A stretch of 64,000 nucleotides of DNA. Origin: Streptomyces sp. SPB162 (GTDB lineage: Bacteria > Actinomycetota > Actinomycetes > Streptomycetales > Streptomycetaceae). The stretch is taken from positions 6,393,001-6,457,000 of the forward strand of contig NZ_JAQFII010000001.1 of the NCBI RefSeq assembly GCF_029504575.1, in the 5' to 3' direction. The notes beneath the pieces were generated by a model. That model was not told where the DNA came from and did no database searches. It saw only the letters and a program-made list of their open reading frames with translations. This document shows, in pieces, positions 1 through 9,400 of this stretch. The first letter of the stretch is position 1. Every line of letters begins with the position of its first letter. The translations under genes and the position numbers were made by a program.

Positions 1-195
1 TGGTTCGGCTTCCTGGCCGACCAGATGATCCGCCGGGGCGCACACAAGAATGTCCAGAACCTCGAAGCCGACATCCGCGCCTGGGTGAAGAACTGGAACG
101 AGGACCCCCAGCCGTTCATCTGGACCAAGACAGCGGAAGAGATCCTCGACTCCCTCGCCCGTTTCTGCCGACGGATCTCCGGCGCAGGACACTAG
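1..195 (+). CDS. IS630-type transposase, C-terminal fragment (cut by window edge)
   Basis: Frame 1 is open from the first base and ends with a TAG after 64 codons. The residues carry the C-terminal signature of IS630-family DDE transposases common in Streptomyces: HKNVQNLEADIRAWVKNWNE, then WTKTAEEILDSLARFCRRI. In this family the segment follows the last catalytic acidic residue and is not itself catalytic. The N-terminal DDE domain and left end of the element lie outside the window. The gene stops inside the left arm of an 18-bp perfect inverted repeat, which I take as the right end of the element and/or its terminator. Whether the element is intact cannot be judged from here. Confidence 0.8.
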   Translation, partial: WFGFLADQMIRRGAHKNVQNLEADIRAWVKNWNEDPQPFIWTKTAEEILDSLARFCRRISGAGH

Positions 196-258
196 GCCGT
201 GTCTGACACATACCGGCGTCCGCCCGGAGGCGAGGCGGGATGTGTCAGACACGGCCTA
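193..258. repeat. 18-bp perfect inverted repeat holding two convergent stop codons; putative IS right end and bidirectional terminator
   Basis: Positions 193-210 (TAGGCCGTGTCTGACACA) and 241-258 are exact reverse complements separated by 30 bases. The left arm begins with the transposase TAG stop; the right arm ends with the complement of the TAG stop of the thioesterase on the other strand. IS630/Tc1-type elements insert at TA, and the right arm ends in ...GGCC-TA, so 257-258 could be the target dinucleotide. The same structure would fold as a hairpin terminator for both genes. Boundary calls are inference. Confidence 0.65.
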
Positions 259-1107
259 GCGCTGGGTGCGGACGCGGGCGAGTTGTCGGGACTGGGCGAC
301 CAGCCGCCCCGAGGAGTCCCACACCTCGGCGTCCTCCTCCAGGTAGCCGTCGGCGAAGTTGCGGGTCGAGTGCACGACGCGCAGCCAGCCGGGAGCGGGC
401 TTCGCCCTGACGTGGACAGTCAGTTCCAGGGTCGGGGCCCAGCCGCCGATGCCCAGGTCGAAGCTGGTCGGGGGCAGTACGTCCACCGCAAGGAGCAGCA
501 GCAGCGGGTCGGGCTCGCGGCCGTCCGGCATCCGCAGCCAGCCCTGGATGAGGCCCCGGCCGGACGGCGCGCCCATCGCCCAGCCGACGGTGTCCGGGTC
601 GAGCCGCAGGTCGAGCCGGCTGAGCAGCTCCGCCTGCTCAACGAAGGAGGGCGGCGCCAGTTCGGCGCCGACGCATTTGTCGGGTGGCGGGAGGTTCGGG
701 GGAGTGGCGCTGGTGCGGACGTCACCGGCGGCGTGGTGGTCCAGGTCGCCGTACGTGGCGATGGCCCGCAGTCGCTCCTCGCCGCCCTGCAGCAGCGATA
801 CCGTGCCCGTGGAGACGGTGCGGCCGCGGCGCAGGGTCTCGGTGCGCAGTTCGGCCGGCCCGGCGGCGGATGTGGACAGGTAGTAGGCGCTGATGGAGAA
901 CGGGTCGCTGTGCCCGTCCTGTCCGCCGCCGAGTTCGGCGGCCAGCGCGCGGGCGCCGAGCGCCAGCAGCAGACCGCCGTTGATGCCCTTGCCGATCCGC
1001 CAGCCGCCGTCCAACTCGGCATCGAAGACGGACGGCTCCCCGGCCCGCGCCGCCACGGCGGTCCCGCGGTCGAATGCGTACTCCTGGTCAACTCCGTGCT
1101 CTGTCAC
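256..1107 (-). CDS. Acyl-CoA thioesterase, double hot-dog (TesB-like)
   Basis: The 283-residue protein starts at a GTG (VTEHGVDQEYAFDRG) and has the two-hot-dog architecture of TesB-like thioesterases: an N-terminal half with INGGLLLALGARAL followed by PFSISAYYLSTS, and a C-terminal half with WAPTLELTVHVRAKPAPGWL and the late NFADGYLEEDAEVWDSSGRL typical of the family. It should hydrolyse acyl-CoA thioesters in the cytoplasm; the substrate cannot be read from sequence. Its last codons and stop overlap the IS-end inverted repeat, so the C-terminal RVRTQR and the stop may have been set by the insertion. It lies 74 bp downstream of fdhD on the same strand. Confidence 0.8.
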   Translation of the reverse strand: MTEHGVDQEYAFDRGTAVAARAGEPSVFDAELDGGWRIGKGINGGLLLALGARALAAELGGGQDGHSDPFSISAYYLSTSAAGPAELRTETLRRGRTVSTGTVSLLQGGEERLRAIATYGDLDHHAAGDVRTSATPPNLPPPDKCVGAELAPPSFVEQAELLSRLDLRLDPDTVGWAMGAPSGRGLIQGWLRMPDGREPDPLLLLLAVDVLPPTSFDLGIGGWAPTLELTVHVRAKPAPGWLRVVHSTRNFADGYLEEDAEVWDSSGRLVAQSRQLARVRTQR

Positions 1108-1181
1108 CCGCGCAGCGTAGAGCCTGACCGGCGGAACGGGCTCTTCCCCCTTCCGTCCGGGAGGTGTGAGCTCCGTCGCCC

Positions 1182-2030
1182 TCACCCGCCGTCGGGCGCG
1201 CCCCGCAGGATGATCCGGTGCTCGCCCGCGTACACGTTCATGGAGGAGCCGCGCAGGAACCCGACGAGGGTCAGCCCCGACTCGGCCGCCAGATCCACCG
1301 CCAGTGACGACGGGGCGGAGACCGCGGCCAGCACCGGGATGCCGGCCATCACCGCCTTCTGCGCCAGCTCGAAGGAGGCGCGGCCGGAGACCAGCAGGAT
1401 CAGCTCCGAGAGCGGCAGCAGATCCTGTTGCAGGGCCCGGCCGACGAGCTTGTCGACGGCGTTGTGCCGGCCGACGTCCTCGCGGATGTCGACCAGTTCT
1501 CCGTCGGCGGTGAACAGCGCGGCGGCGTGCAGCCCCCCGGTCCGCTCGAAGACCTGCTGCGACGCCCGGAGCCGGTCGGGGAGGACGGCCAGCAGGTCCG
1601 TGCCGACCCGGACCGGGGGAGTGTCCGCGATCTTCCAGAGGGCGTTGGTGCGCACGGCGTCCAGGCTCGCCTTGCCGCACAGGCCGCACGAGGACGTGGT
1701 GTAGACGTTCCGCTCCAGCGTGATGTCGGGGACGGTCACACCCTCGGCCAGCCGGACGTCGACGATGTTGTACGTGTTCTCCCCGTCCGCCACCGCTCCC
1801 GCGCAGTACACGATGTTCGCGATCTGGTCGGCCCGTCCGATGACGCCCTCGCTCGCCAGGAAGCCCACGGCGAGCGCGAAGTCGTCGCCCGGGGTGCGCA
1901 TGGTGATGGCCAGCGCCTTGCCGTTCAGCCGGATCTCCAGCGGCTCCTCCGCCACCAGGGTGTCGGCACGGTGTTCGGCCGCGCCGTCCCTGACGCGGAG
2001 TACGCGGCGGCGCTCGGTGATCCGTCCCAT
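1182..2030 (-). CDS. fdhD: Formate dehydrogenase accessory sulfurtransferase FdhD
   Basis: A 282-residue protein with the FdhD hallmarks. It carries the CGLCG pair at about residues 115-119, whose first cysteine accepts persulfide sulfur from a cysteine desulfurase and delivers it to the molybdenum cofactor. It also has PGDDFALAVGFLASEGV near the N terminus, and REDVGRHNAVDKLVGRAL with LVSGRASFELAQKA in the C-terminal half. The role is sulfuration of the bis-MGD cofactor of formate dehydrogenase in the cytoplasm. No formate dehydrogenase structural gene lies in this window. The length is normal for the family and the ATG start is the first in frame after the upstream stop. Confidence 0.93.
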   Translation of the reverse strand: MGRITERRRVLRVRDGAAEHRADTLVAEEPLEIRLNGKALAITMRTPGDDFALAVGFLASEGVIGRADQIANIVYCAGAVADGENTYNIVDVRLAEGVTVPDITLERNVYTTSSCGLCGKASLDAVRTNALWKIADTPPVRVGTDLLAVLPDRLRASQQVFERTGGLHAAALFTADGELVDIREDVGRHNAVDKLVGRALQQDLLPLSELILLVSGRASFELAQKAVMAGIPVLAAVSAPSSLAVDLAAESGLTLVGFLRGSSMNVYAGEHRIILRGAPDGG

Positions 2031-2236
2031 AGCTGCTCAGTCCCGGTTCTTCCGTACGTGCTGACGTGGTGCGACGGACCGGATGTCGGCACCGGCCCCT
2101 GGTACAGAGGTTGCCACGGGTGAGCGGCGACGTGCGCCTCGCGGCGGCGCCGGTGATCGGAGACGGTCCTGCGCGGAGGAGGTCTTCAGTAGACTGCGGA
2201 GGGCAGCCACGTCGTCAAACCCGAGCGAGAGAACAC

Positions 2237-2593
2237 ATGAGCGAGCAGTCGAACGCCTCGGGTACCGCCATCGCCGACGAGGACGTCAGGTCGCGACTGC
2301 TGTACCTGCGCGGCAGCATCGACAACCTGGACGCGGCCCTGGTGCATCTGCTCGCCGAGCGGTTCAAGTGCACCCAGCAGGTGGGCGAGCTGAAGGCCGC
2401 CCATGACCTGCCGCCGGCCGACCCGGCCCGTGAGGCCGCCCAGATCGCCCGGCTGCGCGAGCTGGCCGAGGACGCCCGGCTGGACCCGGCCTTCGCCGAG
2501 AAGATGCTGAACTTCATCATCGGCGAGGTCGTACGGCACCACAACGTGATCGCCGGGCGCTCCGCCGAGGGCGACGCGGCCACCGGGGTCTGA
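2237..2593 (+). CDS. Chorismate mutase (AroQ class)
   Basis: A 118-residue all-helical protein with the AroQ pattern: LRGSIDNLDAALVHLLAERFKCTQQVGELK, where the N-terminal Arg, the Arg of AERF and the Lys of GELK match active-site residues. It continues with PPADPAREAAQIARLRELAEDA and a C-terminal helix FAEKMLNFIIGEVVRHHNVI. It converts chorismate to prephenate for Phe/Tyr synthesis. I chose the ATG preceded by GAGCGAGAGAAC; the longer open frame upstream has no homology. It is divergent from fdhD, and the gap holds both promoters. Confidence 0.88.
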   Translation: MSEQSNASGTAIADEDVRSRLLYLRGSIDNLDAALVHLLAERFKCTQQVGELKAAHDLPPADPAREAAQIARLRELAEDARLDPAFAEKMLNFIIGEVVRHHNVIAGRSAEGDAATGV

Positions 2594-2646
2594 CCGACCC
2601 GCGGAACCGCCCGAGTGTGGCGTTCACCCCACTCGACGCGAAGTAG

Positions 2647-3002
2647 CAGCTTCCTGGAACCCCGGTCGCTAGGGTCGCCTGCATGGACGCCCGCCCGGGC
2701 GTCGAGACGATGTTCGGACTGCGGCCTGACGACGCCCATGTCACCGCAATGCGGGCGGACGCGTCAACGGCGACGCCCTCCACGCGCTGCGCTTGAGTCA
2801 GATTCTAGGCGGGACCAGTGAAATCCTGCTGGTGCACCACGAGGACTGTGCGGCTCTCGGTGATCCCGCCGACGATCTACGGGCGTGTCTGATCCGGCTC
2901 CGTGACATCCATGAGCTGCCCCATACCGATGTGGTGCGCGGCTTCGTCAACACGCGCGGTGGTGCTCCGCGCGAGATCCGCCCCGAACGAGCGGAGAACT
3001 GA
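2647..3002 (+). pseudogene. Beta-carbonic anhydrase remnant, 5' truncated and frameshifted
   Basis: Joining two frames gives a recognisable beta-carbonic anhydrase: RVACMDARPGVETMFGLRP followed by DDAHV in one frame, then RNAGGRVNGDALHALRLSQ, EILLVHHEDCAAL and VVRGFV in the frame that ends at 3002. The Cys of ACMDAR and the H-x2-x-C of VHHEDC correspond to zinc ligands. The switch falls at 2743-2746, where one C seems missing from a short run (ACCGC for ACCCGC), and an in-frame TAG sits 12 codons before the first Cys, so about 30 N-terminal residues of the usual protein are absent. The second piece overlaps the next gene (TGATG), which suggests the pair was translationally coupled. A sequencing indel could explain the shift but not the missing 5' end. 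Confidence 0.75.
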
Positions 3003-4540
3003 TGACCCTCATCCTCAAGCCCGGCACGGCCTGGTCCGACGCCTGGCGGCGTTGCGTCGAGGTCGCCCCGGAGGCTTTCCACGACGATCGCGTACTCAAC
3101 TACTGGAACGGCCGCTGGCAGGCGGACGGCCGACTGCTGCCGACCACCTCGCCCGTCGACGGCTCTCCCCTCGCCGCCCTTCCGCGACTGGACGCGGCCA
3201 GCGCCCACCTTGCGGTACGGGCATCGCTCGACCAGCACCGCGCGTGGCGGGAGGTGCCGCTCGCCGACCGCAAGGCGCGGGTGAGCGCCACCCTGGACGC
3301 GCTCACCGAACACCGTGAACTGCTCGCCCTGCTGCTGGTGTGGGAGATCGGCAAGCCCTGGCGGCTCGCCCAGGCGGACGTGGACCGGGCCATCGACGGC
3401 GTGCGCTGGTACGTCGACGAGATCGACCGGATGGTCGAGGGCCGTACCCCGCTGCCCGGACCGGTCAGCAACATCGCCAGCTGGAACTACCCGATGAGCG
3501 TCCTGGTCCACGCCATGCTGGTGCAGGCGCTCGCCGGCAACGCCGTCATCGCCAAGACCCCCACCGACGGGGGCCTCGCCTGTCTCACCCTCGCCACCGC
3601 GCTGGCCGCCCGCGAGGGCCTGCCCGTCACGCTGGTCAGCGGCAGCGGCGGCGAGTTGTCGGAGGCGCTGGTCAGGGCTCCGGAGATCGGCTGCGTCTCC
3701 TTCGTCGGCGGCCGCGACGCGGGCGGCCGGGTCGCCGCCTCCGTCGCCGACCTCGGCAAGCGCCACATCCTGGAGCAGGAGGGCCTCAACGCCTGGGGCG
3801 TGTGGAACTACACCGACTGGCCCACCCTGACCGGCCACATCCGCAAGACCTTCGACTACGCCAAGCAGCGCTGCACCGCCTACCCGCGGTTCGTCGTGCA
3901 GCGCGAGACGTTCGACCAGTTCCTGACCGCGTACCTGCCGGGCGTCCAGGCCGTCACCTTCGGCCACCCGCTGGCCGTCGAGCACCCCGACGACGACCTG
4001 CCCGAGCTGGACTTCGGGCCGCTGATCAACGCGGCCAAGGCCAAGGAACTCGGCGACCTGGTCTCCGAGGCGATCAGCCGCGGCGCCGTCCCGCTGCACC
4101 ACGGGTCCCTCACCCAGGGGCGCTTCCTGCCCGGCCAGGACACCTCCGCGTACCTGCCGCCGGTCACCCTGCTCAACCCGCCCTCGACGTCACCCCTGCA
4201 CCACGCGGAACCGTTCGGCCCGGTCGACACGCTCGTCCTGGTGGACACCGAGGCCGAGTTGCTGGCCGCCATGAACGCGAGCAACGGCGCGCTGGTGGCG
4301 ACCCTGGCCACGGACGACCAGGAGACCTTCGCCCGGCTCTCCCCGCAGATCCGGGCCTTCAAGGTCGGTCACAGCAAGCCGCGTTCGCGCGGTGACCGCG
4401 AAGAGCTGTTCGGCGGCTTCGGCGCCTCCTGGCGCGGAGCCTTCGTCGGTGGCGAACTGCTGGTCCGCGCCGTCACGCAGGGACCGGCCGACGAACGGCT
4501 GCCCGGCAACTTCCCGGACTACCGGCTCCAGCCCAGCTGA
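3002..4540 (+). CDS. Aldehyde dehydrogenase family protein
   Basis: A 512-residue protein with the NAD(P)-dependent aldehyde dehydrogenase fold: SNIASWNYPMSVLVHAMLVQALAGN and VIAKTP in the cofactor domain, LEQEGLNAW holding the general-base Glu near residue 260, and KQRCTAYPR with the catalytic Cys near 293. The C-terminal part contains PFGPVDTLVLV. It oxidises an aldehyde to an acid; the substrate is unknown. The ATG overlaps the stop of the carbonic anhydrase remnant, indicating former coupling. It ends just before a strong bidirectional terminator. Confidence 0.85.
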   Translation: MTLILKPGTAWSDAWRRCVEVAPEAFHDDRVLNYWNGRWQADGRLLPTTSPVDGSPLAALPRLDAASAHLAVRASLDQHRAWREVPLADRKARVSATLDALTEHRELLALLLVWEIGKPWRLAQADVDRAIDGVRWYVDEIDRMVEGRTPLPGPVSNIASWNYPMSVLVHAMLVQALAGNAVIAKTPTDGGLACLTLATALAAREGLPVTLVSGSGGELSEALVRAPEIGCVSFVGGRDAGGRVAASVADLGKRHILEQEGLNAWGVWNYTDWPTLTGHIRKTFDYAKQRCTAYPRFVVQRETFDQFLTAYLPGVQAVTFGHPLAVEHPDDDLPELDFGPLINAAKAKELGDLVSEAISRGAVPLHHGSLTQGRFLPGQDTSAYLPPVTLLNPPSTSPLHHAEPFGPVDTLVLVDTEAELLAAMNASNGALVATLATDDQETFARLSPQIRAFKVGHSKPRSRGDREELFGGFGASWRGAFVGGELLVRAVTQGPADERLPGNFPDYRLQPS

Positions 4541-4544
4541 GCCG

Positions 4545-4587
4545 TGACCGGCCCCCGATGGCGTCCGCCGTCATCGGGGGCCGGTCA
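4545..4587. terminator. Bidirectional hairpin terminator
   Basis: A 16-bp perfect stem (4545-4560 TGACCGGCCCCCGATG with its complement at 4572-4587) and an 11-nt loop sit between the convergent aldehyde dehydrogenase and DUF2254 genes. The right arm contains the stop codon of the DUF2254 gene. Confidence 0.85.
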
Positions 4588-5919
4588 GCCGATCCCCTGA
4601 TGGTCGGCGAACAGCGCGAACTCGCGGTCGGCGGCCTCGGGCACCGCCCGCTCCACGGCCTGCACCAGCAGCGCGCGGTGCCGCTCCAGCGGTCGGCGCC
4701 GGTCCGGCGGGGCGAGCGACAGCAGATCGGCGAGCCCGGCCAGCAGCCGCCGGGAGACCTGCGGGCTGTCCGCCGAGCACAACCGGATCTCGGTGAACCC
4801 CAGATCCACCAGATCACCCCAGGACGGCAGGTCCTGCACCAGCCGCACCGTCCCCGCCCGGTCGGTGTGGTGCACCGCGCCCAGCGGCCGGTCCGCCACC
4901 GCCGCCAGGAACTGCACGATCCGGTCCAGGCACTGCACGGCCGTCGTCGGATCGTTGACGGCCGGCGACATCGCCCGCAGCCCGATGTCCGCCAGCTGCC
5001 GCAGCCCGAACCCCAGATCCTGGTGGAACGTCCGCTCGACCCCCACCGACACCGCCGACCTCAGCAACCGCTCCGGCAACTTCCCCTCACTCGGACCGTG
5101 CACCGTCAGCAGCGGCGTCCCCGGCACCACGAAGTCCCCGATCCGCGGCACCAGCCGCAGCACCGTCCCGCCCCGCCGCGCGATCCGCGCCAGCCGTGCG
5201 ATGTCCACGTCCCGCAGCACTCCCGCCCGCCCCTGGTGCGTGATCACCGAGACTTCGGCCGGCAGGGGCAGCGCTCCCTGCGCGGACCGCTGCGGGTACA
5301 CCCCCAGCACCCGGAACGACTCCCTGGTGATCCGGTCGATCACATGGCTGATCCGCATCAGCCGGATCGTGGCGTTCACATATGCCACGAACAGTGCCAG
5401 GCTGATCAGCACCAGCAGTACCGCGGTCAGCAGCGTGAACACCGGCACGCTCGTGACCAGCTTCGGATCCTGCTCCCCGTCGTACGCCGCCTGACCCACC
5501 AGCGAGAACAGGAACGTCGCGAGGAACACCGCGAACGTCGCCTTGGTGATCCGGCTGCGCACGTACAGTCGCACCACCCGGGGCGAGAACTGGCTGCTCG
5601 CCATCTGCAGCGCGACCAGCGAGATGCTGAAGACCACGCCGATGAACGTCAGCATCGCCGAGCCCACCGTCGTCACGATCGACTTCGCGTCATCCGCGAT
5701 CTTGATCAGTGACGCGACCGAGTCGTAGTCGCCCTCGTCCTGCAGTGCCTCGATCAGCCAGGCATCCAGCTCCGCGACCGCCCCGGCCAGCAGCAGCGCC
5801 CCGACCAGCCCCACGGCGGGCGCGAACCAGAACGTGTCCCGCAGGTGCTCCCGCAACGGCGACAGCGCTCGTGGCCTGCGACTTTCCCGCACGGTAACCG
5901 AAGGTGACATATCGCTCAC
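4585..5919 (-). CDS. DUF2254 family membrane protein
   Basis: About 444 residues from a GTG start (VSDMSPSVTV); an ATG three codons later is equally possible. The N-terminal half has four hydrophobic segments: FWFAPAVGLVGALLLAGAVA, MLTFIGVVFSISLVALQMAS, ATFAVFLATFLFSLVG and FTLLTAVLLVLISLALFVAYV. These are followed by a soluble domain with HQGRAGVLRDVDI, RLVPRIGDFVVPGTPLL and DIGLRAMSPAVNDPTTAVQC, which matches DUF2254. The function of this family is not established. It is divergent from tRNA-Leu across about 140 bp. Confidence 0.85.
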   Translation of the reverse strand: MSDMSPSVTVRESRRPRALSPLREHLRDTFWFAPAVGLVGALLLAGAVAELDAWLIEALQDEGDYDSVASLIKIADDAKSIVTTVGSAMLTFIGVVFSISLVALQMASSQFSPRVVRLYVRSRITKATFAVFLATFLFSLVGQAAYDGEQDPKLVTSVPVFTLLTAVLLVLISLALFVAYVNATIRLMRISHVIDRITRESFRVLGVYPQRSAQGALPLPAEVSVITHQGRAGVLRDVDIARLARIARRGGTVLRLVPRIGDFVVPGTPLLTVHGPSEGKLPERLLRSAVSVGVERTFHQDLGFGLRQLADIGLRAMSPAVNDPTTAVQCLDRIVQFLAAVADRPLGAVHHTDRAGTVRLVQDLPSWGDLVDLGFTEIRLCSADSPQVSRRLLAGLADLLSLAPPDRRRPLERHRALLVQAVERAVPEAADREFALFADHQGIG

Positions 5920-6059
5920 ACCCGGACCATACGTCCTCCCGCCCCCCGAACCCGGGACCTCGCCCGCACCGGCGCACGGCCCCCATATGCAGGTGAGAAC
6001 CACTCCGATTCCTTGGTATCGTTGTCCATGTCGCCGCGGGAAACCCCGGCACACACCCT

Positions 6060-6144
6060 GTCCGGGTGGCGGAATGGCAGACGCGCTAGCTTGAGGTGCT
6101 AGTGCCCTTTATCGGGCGTGGGGGTTCAAGTCCCCCCTCGGACA
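6060..6144 (+). tRNA. tRNA-Leu (anticodon GAG)
   Basis: Cloverleaf with acceptor GTCCGGG pairing with CTCGGAC (one G-T), anticodon stem CTAGC/GCTAG around loop TTGAGGT (anticodon GAG, reading CUC/CUU), a long variable arm as expected for a class II tRNA-Leu, T-arm GGGGG-TTCAAGT-CCCCC, and discriminator A at 6144. CCA is not encoded. Confidence 0.95.
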
Positions 6145-6161
6145 CTTTTCCTGTAGTTCTC

Positions 6162-6192
6162 ACAGTGTCGGCCGGTTACCGGTCGGCACTGT
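6162..6192 (+). terminator. Hairpin downstream of tRNA-Leu
   Basis: ACAGTGTCGGCCGGT at 6162-6176 pairs with ACCGGTCGGCACTGT at 6178-6192 through G-T tolerant pairing. There is no strong T-tract, but the position 18 nt after the tRNA suits a processing or termination hairpin. Confidence 0.6.
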
Positions 6193-6430
6193 TTGCGTTT
6201 CCGTGAGCGCTCGAGCGCTCTCCTGAGCCCGGGACCCGTTGCCTCGCCTTCACGGACGCCGCGGTCGTCCCCAGGGCCACAGCGGCGCGTCTCCGCCACC
6301 GCGGGTCGGCTCATCGACCCGCGGTGGCGGAGGCGATCAGGAGGCCGCGGCGGGTCACGGTGCTCCGTTGGCTTCGTGCGCGCAGGAATTCGCTGGTCGG
6401 GACCGGGGTCGCCCCGGCAGAATCGCGGTC

Positions 6431-9400
6431 ATGGCCGCTACCCCGCTCGATTCCGGATCGCTCGCCGACGCGCTGATCGAGGCGTTGGAGCCGCTGCCGT
6501 ACCCCGCGCGCATGCGCGAGCTGGCTCGGCGTGCGCGGGAGGCTGCCCGGCGGGGTGAGCTGGCTGGACTGTTGCGGGAGCTTTCGGCTCGTGGGGTGTA
6601 TGAGCGGCGGCTGGCTGCCACCGCGGCCGCGGTCGGGCGTGAGGACGGGTATCTGCGGGCCAGGCTCGCGGATCCGGACGCGCTGGTGCGCGGGATCGCG
6701 GTCAAGGCGGTCGAGCGGGGGCACCTTTCCGACGACGCGGTCGTCGACGCCCTGCACGACGCCCCCGCCGCCGTGCGCCGGCAGGTGGTTCGGGCGGTCG
6801 TCGCCGGGCGGCGCTCCGCGCTCGCCGACCGGCTGATCGATCCCTTCCGGACGGACTGGGGCGACGCGGAAGCGGTCCGGCTGCTGGCCGCCTGCGGACC
6901 GGCGACCGTCGTACGGCTGCTGCCGAAGCTGTCCCACGCCGTCAGCGGATGGACGCTGCTGGGTCTGCGGCACCCCGTCGCCGTGCTCGACGCGGCGGCA
7001 CGCCAACTCGGGGCGCTGCCCGAGGCGATGCGCGGTGCCTGGTGGGACCGGCGGGGGGCGGGCGTGGCGGCGGCGGTGACGGCGGAGCCGGAGCGCGTGC
7101 TCGATCTGCTGGAGCGCCAGTGCCCCGGGCCACTCCCGGCCCGGCTCTTGGATCGGATCGAGGACCTCCTGTCGGCGGCGCCCGGCCGTACCCTGCGCTA
7201 CCTCCTGGCCCCCGAGCGTGCCGACGAGTTGCGGCGGCGGGGCCTCAAGCGCTCCACCCTGAACCGCCTCATACGCCTGGACCCGCCCGAACTCGCCGAG
7301 CTCGGCCGGGCCATGAGCCAGAACCACGCGGCTCTCGCCAGGTTGCTCAAGGCGCTGCCGCCGTCCCGTCGCGACGTGCTGTTCGATGTCTTCACCGCCG
7401 GACAGGACCTGAGCAGGGTGGCTCTGGACCCCGCCCTGCTCGCGGTGCTTCCGCACGCGCGTCGCGCGTCCGAGGCGCGGCGGATGGCCGCTCAGGCGCG
7501 CGAGCGCGGAGGGTCCTGGGCGACGGTGCTGACCGCGGTCTCCTTCCTGCCGGTCGGGGAGGCGGCGGAGGAGCTGACGGCCGCGACCCGGCGGTCCGCG
7601 GCCGAGGAGCGGGCCCAGGCGTGGCCGTTGCTGGTGCGCAACGCGGCCCGTTCCGGCGAACCCGCGCGGGTCACCGCGATGCTGGGCGCTCTGGAACGCC
7701 TGCGCAACGAGCAGGACCCGGTGCGGTCCGCCGCGCTGGGAGCGCTCGCCGAAACGCATCCCCGACTCTTCACGAATGACGACGCGGGCGTCCTCGAGCG
7801 CATCACCACGGACGCGATCGAGGCCCGCGACTCGTCCTGGCAGACCCGCCAGGCCCTGCGGACGCTCGCGGTCAACCTGCTGCGCGAACATGCCGTCACC
7901 CGGGAGCAGCGGCTGATCGGCTGGGCGCTGGGCACACTGGAAAGGCTGCACGGGCACACCGGTGGCGTCCATCTGGGCCGGCTGGACGAAGGGCTGCGCC
8001 GGGGGCAGGAACACGAGGTGTTCGAGGCGCTGCGGCCGTGGCTGGAGGCGGGCGCGGACAAGGTGGACCACACTCTGACGTTCGCCCTCTACCGCTCGCT
8101 GGGCCGGCGCGCCCGTGCCATGCCGCAACTGCGTGAACTGCTGTGGCAGGCGATCCTGTTCGGAAACGACGCGACGGTCGAGAAGGCCGTCGGGTACTGG
8201 CTGGAGAGCTCGCCGGACCGGGACACCGAGGTGACCGGGATCCTCGCGCTCGAACCGTCCGCGGCCGTGCTGCGGCCCGTCCTGACCGTACTGACCGAGC
8301 ACCGTACCGACCTGCTCGACACCGTCCTGGGCGACACTCCGCCCTACGGCCGCTTCCTCGTCGCAGGTGCCCCGTGGGTACCGTGGATCGGCAGCCCGGT
8401 GAACCGCTGGTTGCCTCGCCACCAGGCCGCCGCCGCGCGGCTGCTGGCCCGGCGCGCCGAGGACGCCTCGCTGCAGACGCACGAGCGCACCTCGGCGATC
8501 GCCCAGGTCGCCGTCATCCCGGAACTCGGCGCCGGCGTGGTCCGCCGCTTCGTCCGCTCGACCAGCGTGCCGCTCGCCGAAGCCGCACTCGGCGCTCTGG
8601 TGTGGACGGATAGGCCGGGGGAGGCGCTGCCGGAGCTGCTCGCGCACCTCGGGGGCGACCGCGCGCGGGTGGCTGCCTACGCGGCGACCCGGGCGACGCT
8701 GTACGCCGAGCCCTCGCGACTGCGTGTGCTCCTGCGCGCCGTACTGCTGCCGGAGGACGCCGCCCCGACGAAGGTGACCAGCCGCAAGGAGGCGGCCCGG
8801 CTGGCCGCCACCCGGCTTTCGCCGGCGGACGCGGCCGCGCTGCTCGCCGACACCTACCGTCGTGCCGGGCAACACCGTGACGTACAGGCCGCGTGCGTGG
8901 CGTTCGCGACCGGGCTGCTCGACCGGGATCCGGCGTGGGAGCTGCTGGAAGCGGCGGCGGGCGGAGGGCCCGAGGTGCGTCAGGCCGTACTGCGCGCCCA
9001 TCCGCTCGACCTCGCGGACCGGCACCGCGCGCGCTACGCGCGGCTCGTCACCACCGTGTGCGAGAGCGCCGACGCGGAGACCGCCCTGCGCGGATTCGCG
9101 GCCCTTCCGTCCTGGGCACCCTGGGCACAGGACGCGGCGCGGGCGCTCGTTTCCGCCGTGACCGATCCGGACAATCGGCAGACCTGGTCCGCGGCGACCG
9201 GGGCGCTGGTCGCCCTGGCCATCGCCGAGCCGGCCGGCTCGGGGCACGGGGACCCGCTGACGCGCGCGTTGACCTCGCTGATGGCCGCCGCGGCCCTTCC
9301 GGGCGAGCCGGACGCCTCCCCCGACCGGGACCAGCCGGCCCGGCGCCGGGTCCGGGCACTCGCCGCCCACCTGGGCGAGCAGGCCCGCGAGCCGTCGGGC

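Noticed and set aside
6239..6430. 64-codon upstream extension of the helical-repeat protein
   Set aside because: It is low-complexity Arg/Gly/Pro translation with no helical-repeat pattern, and the ATG at 6431 begins the recognisable protein.
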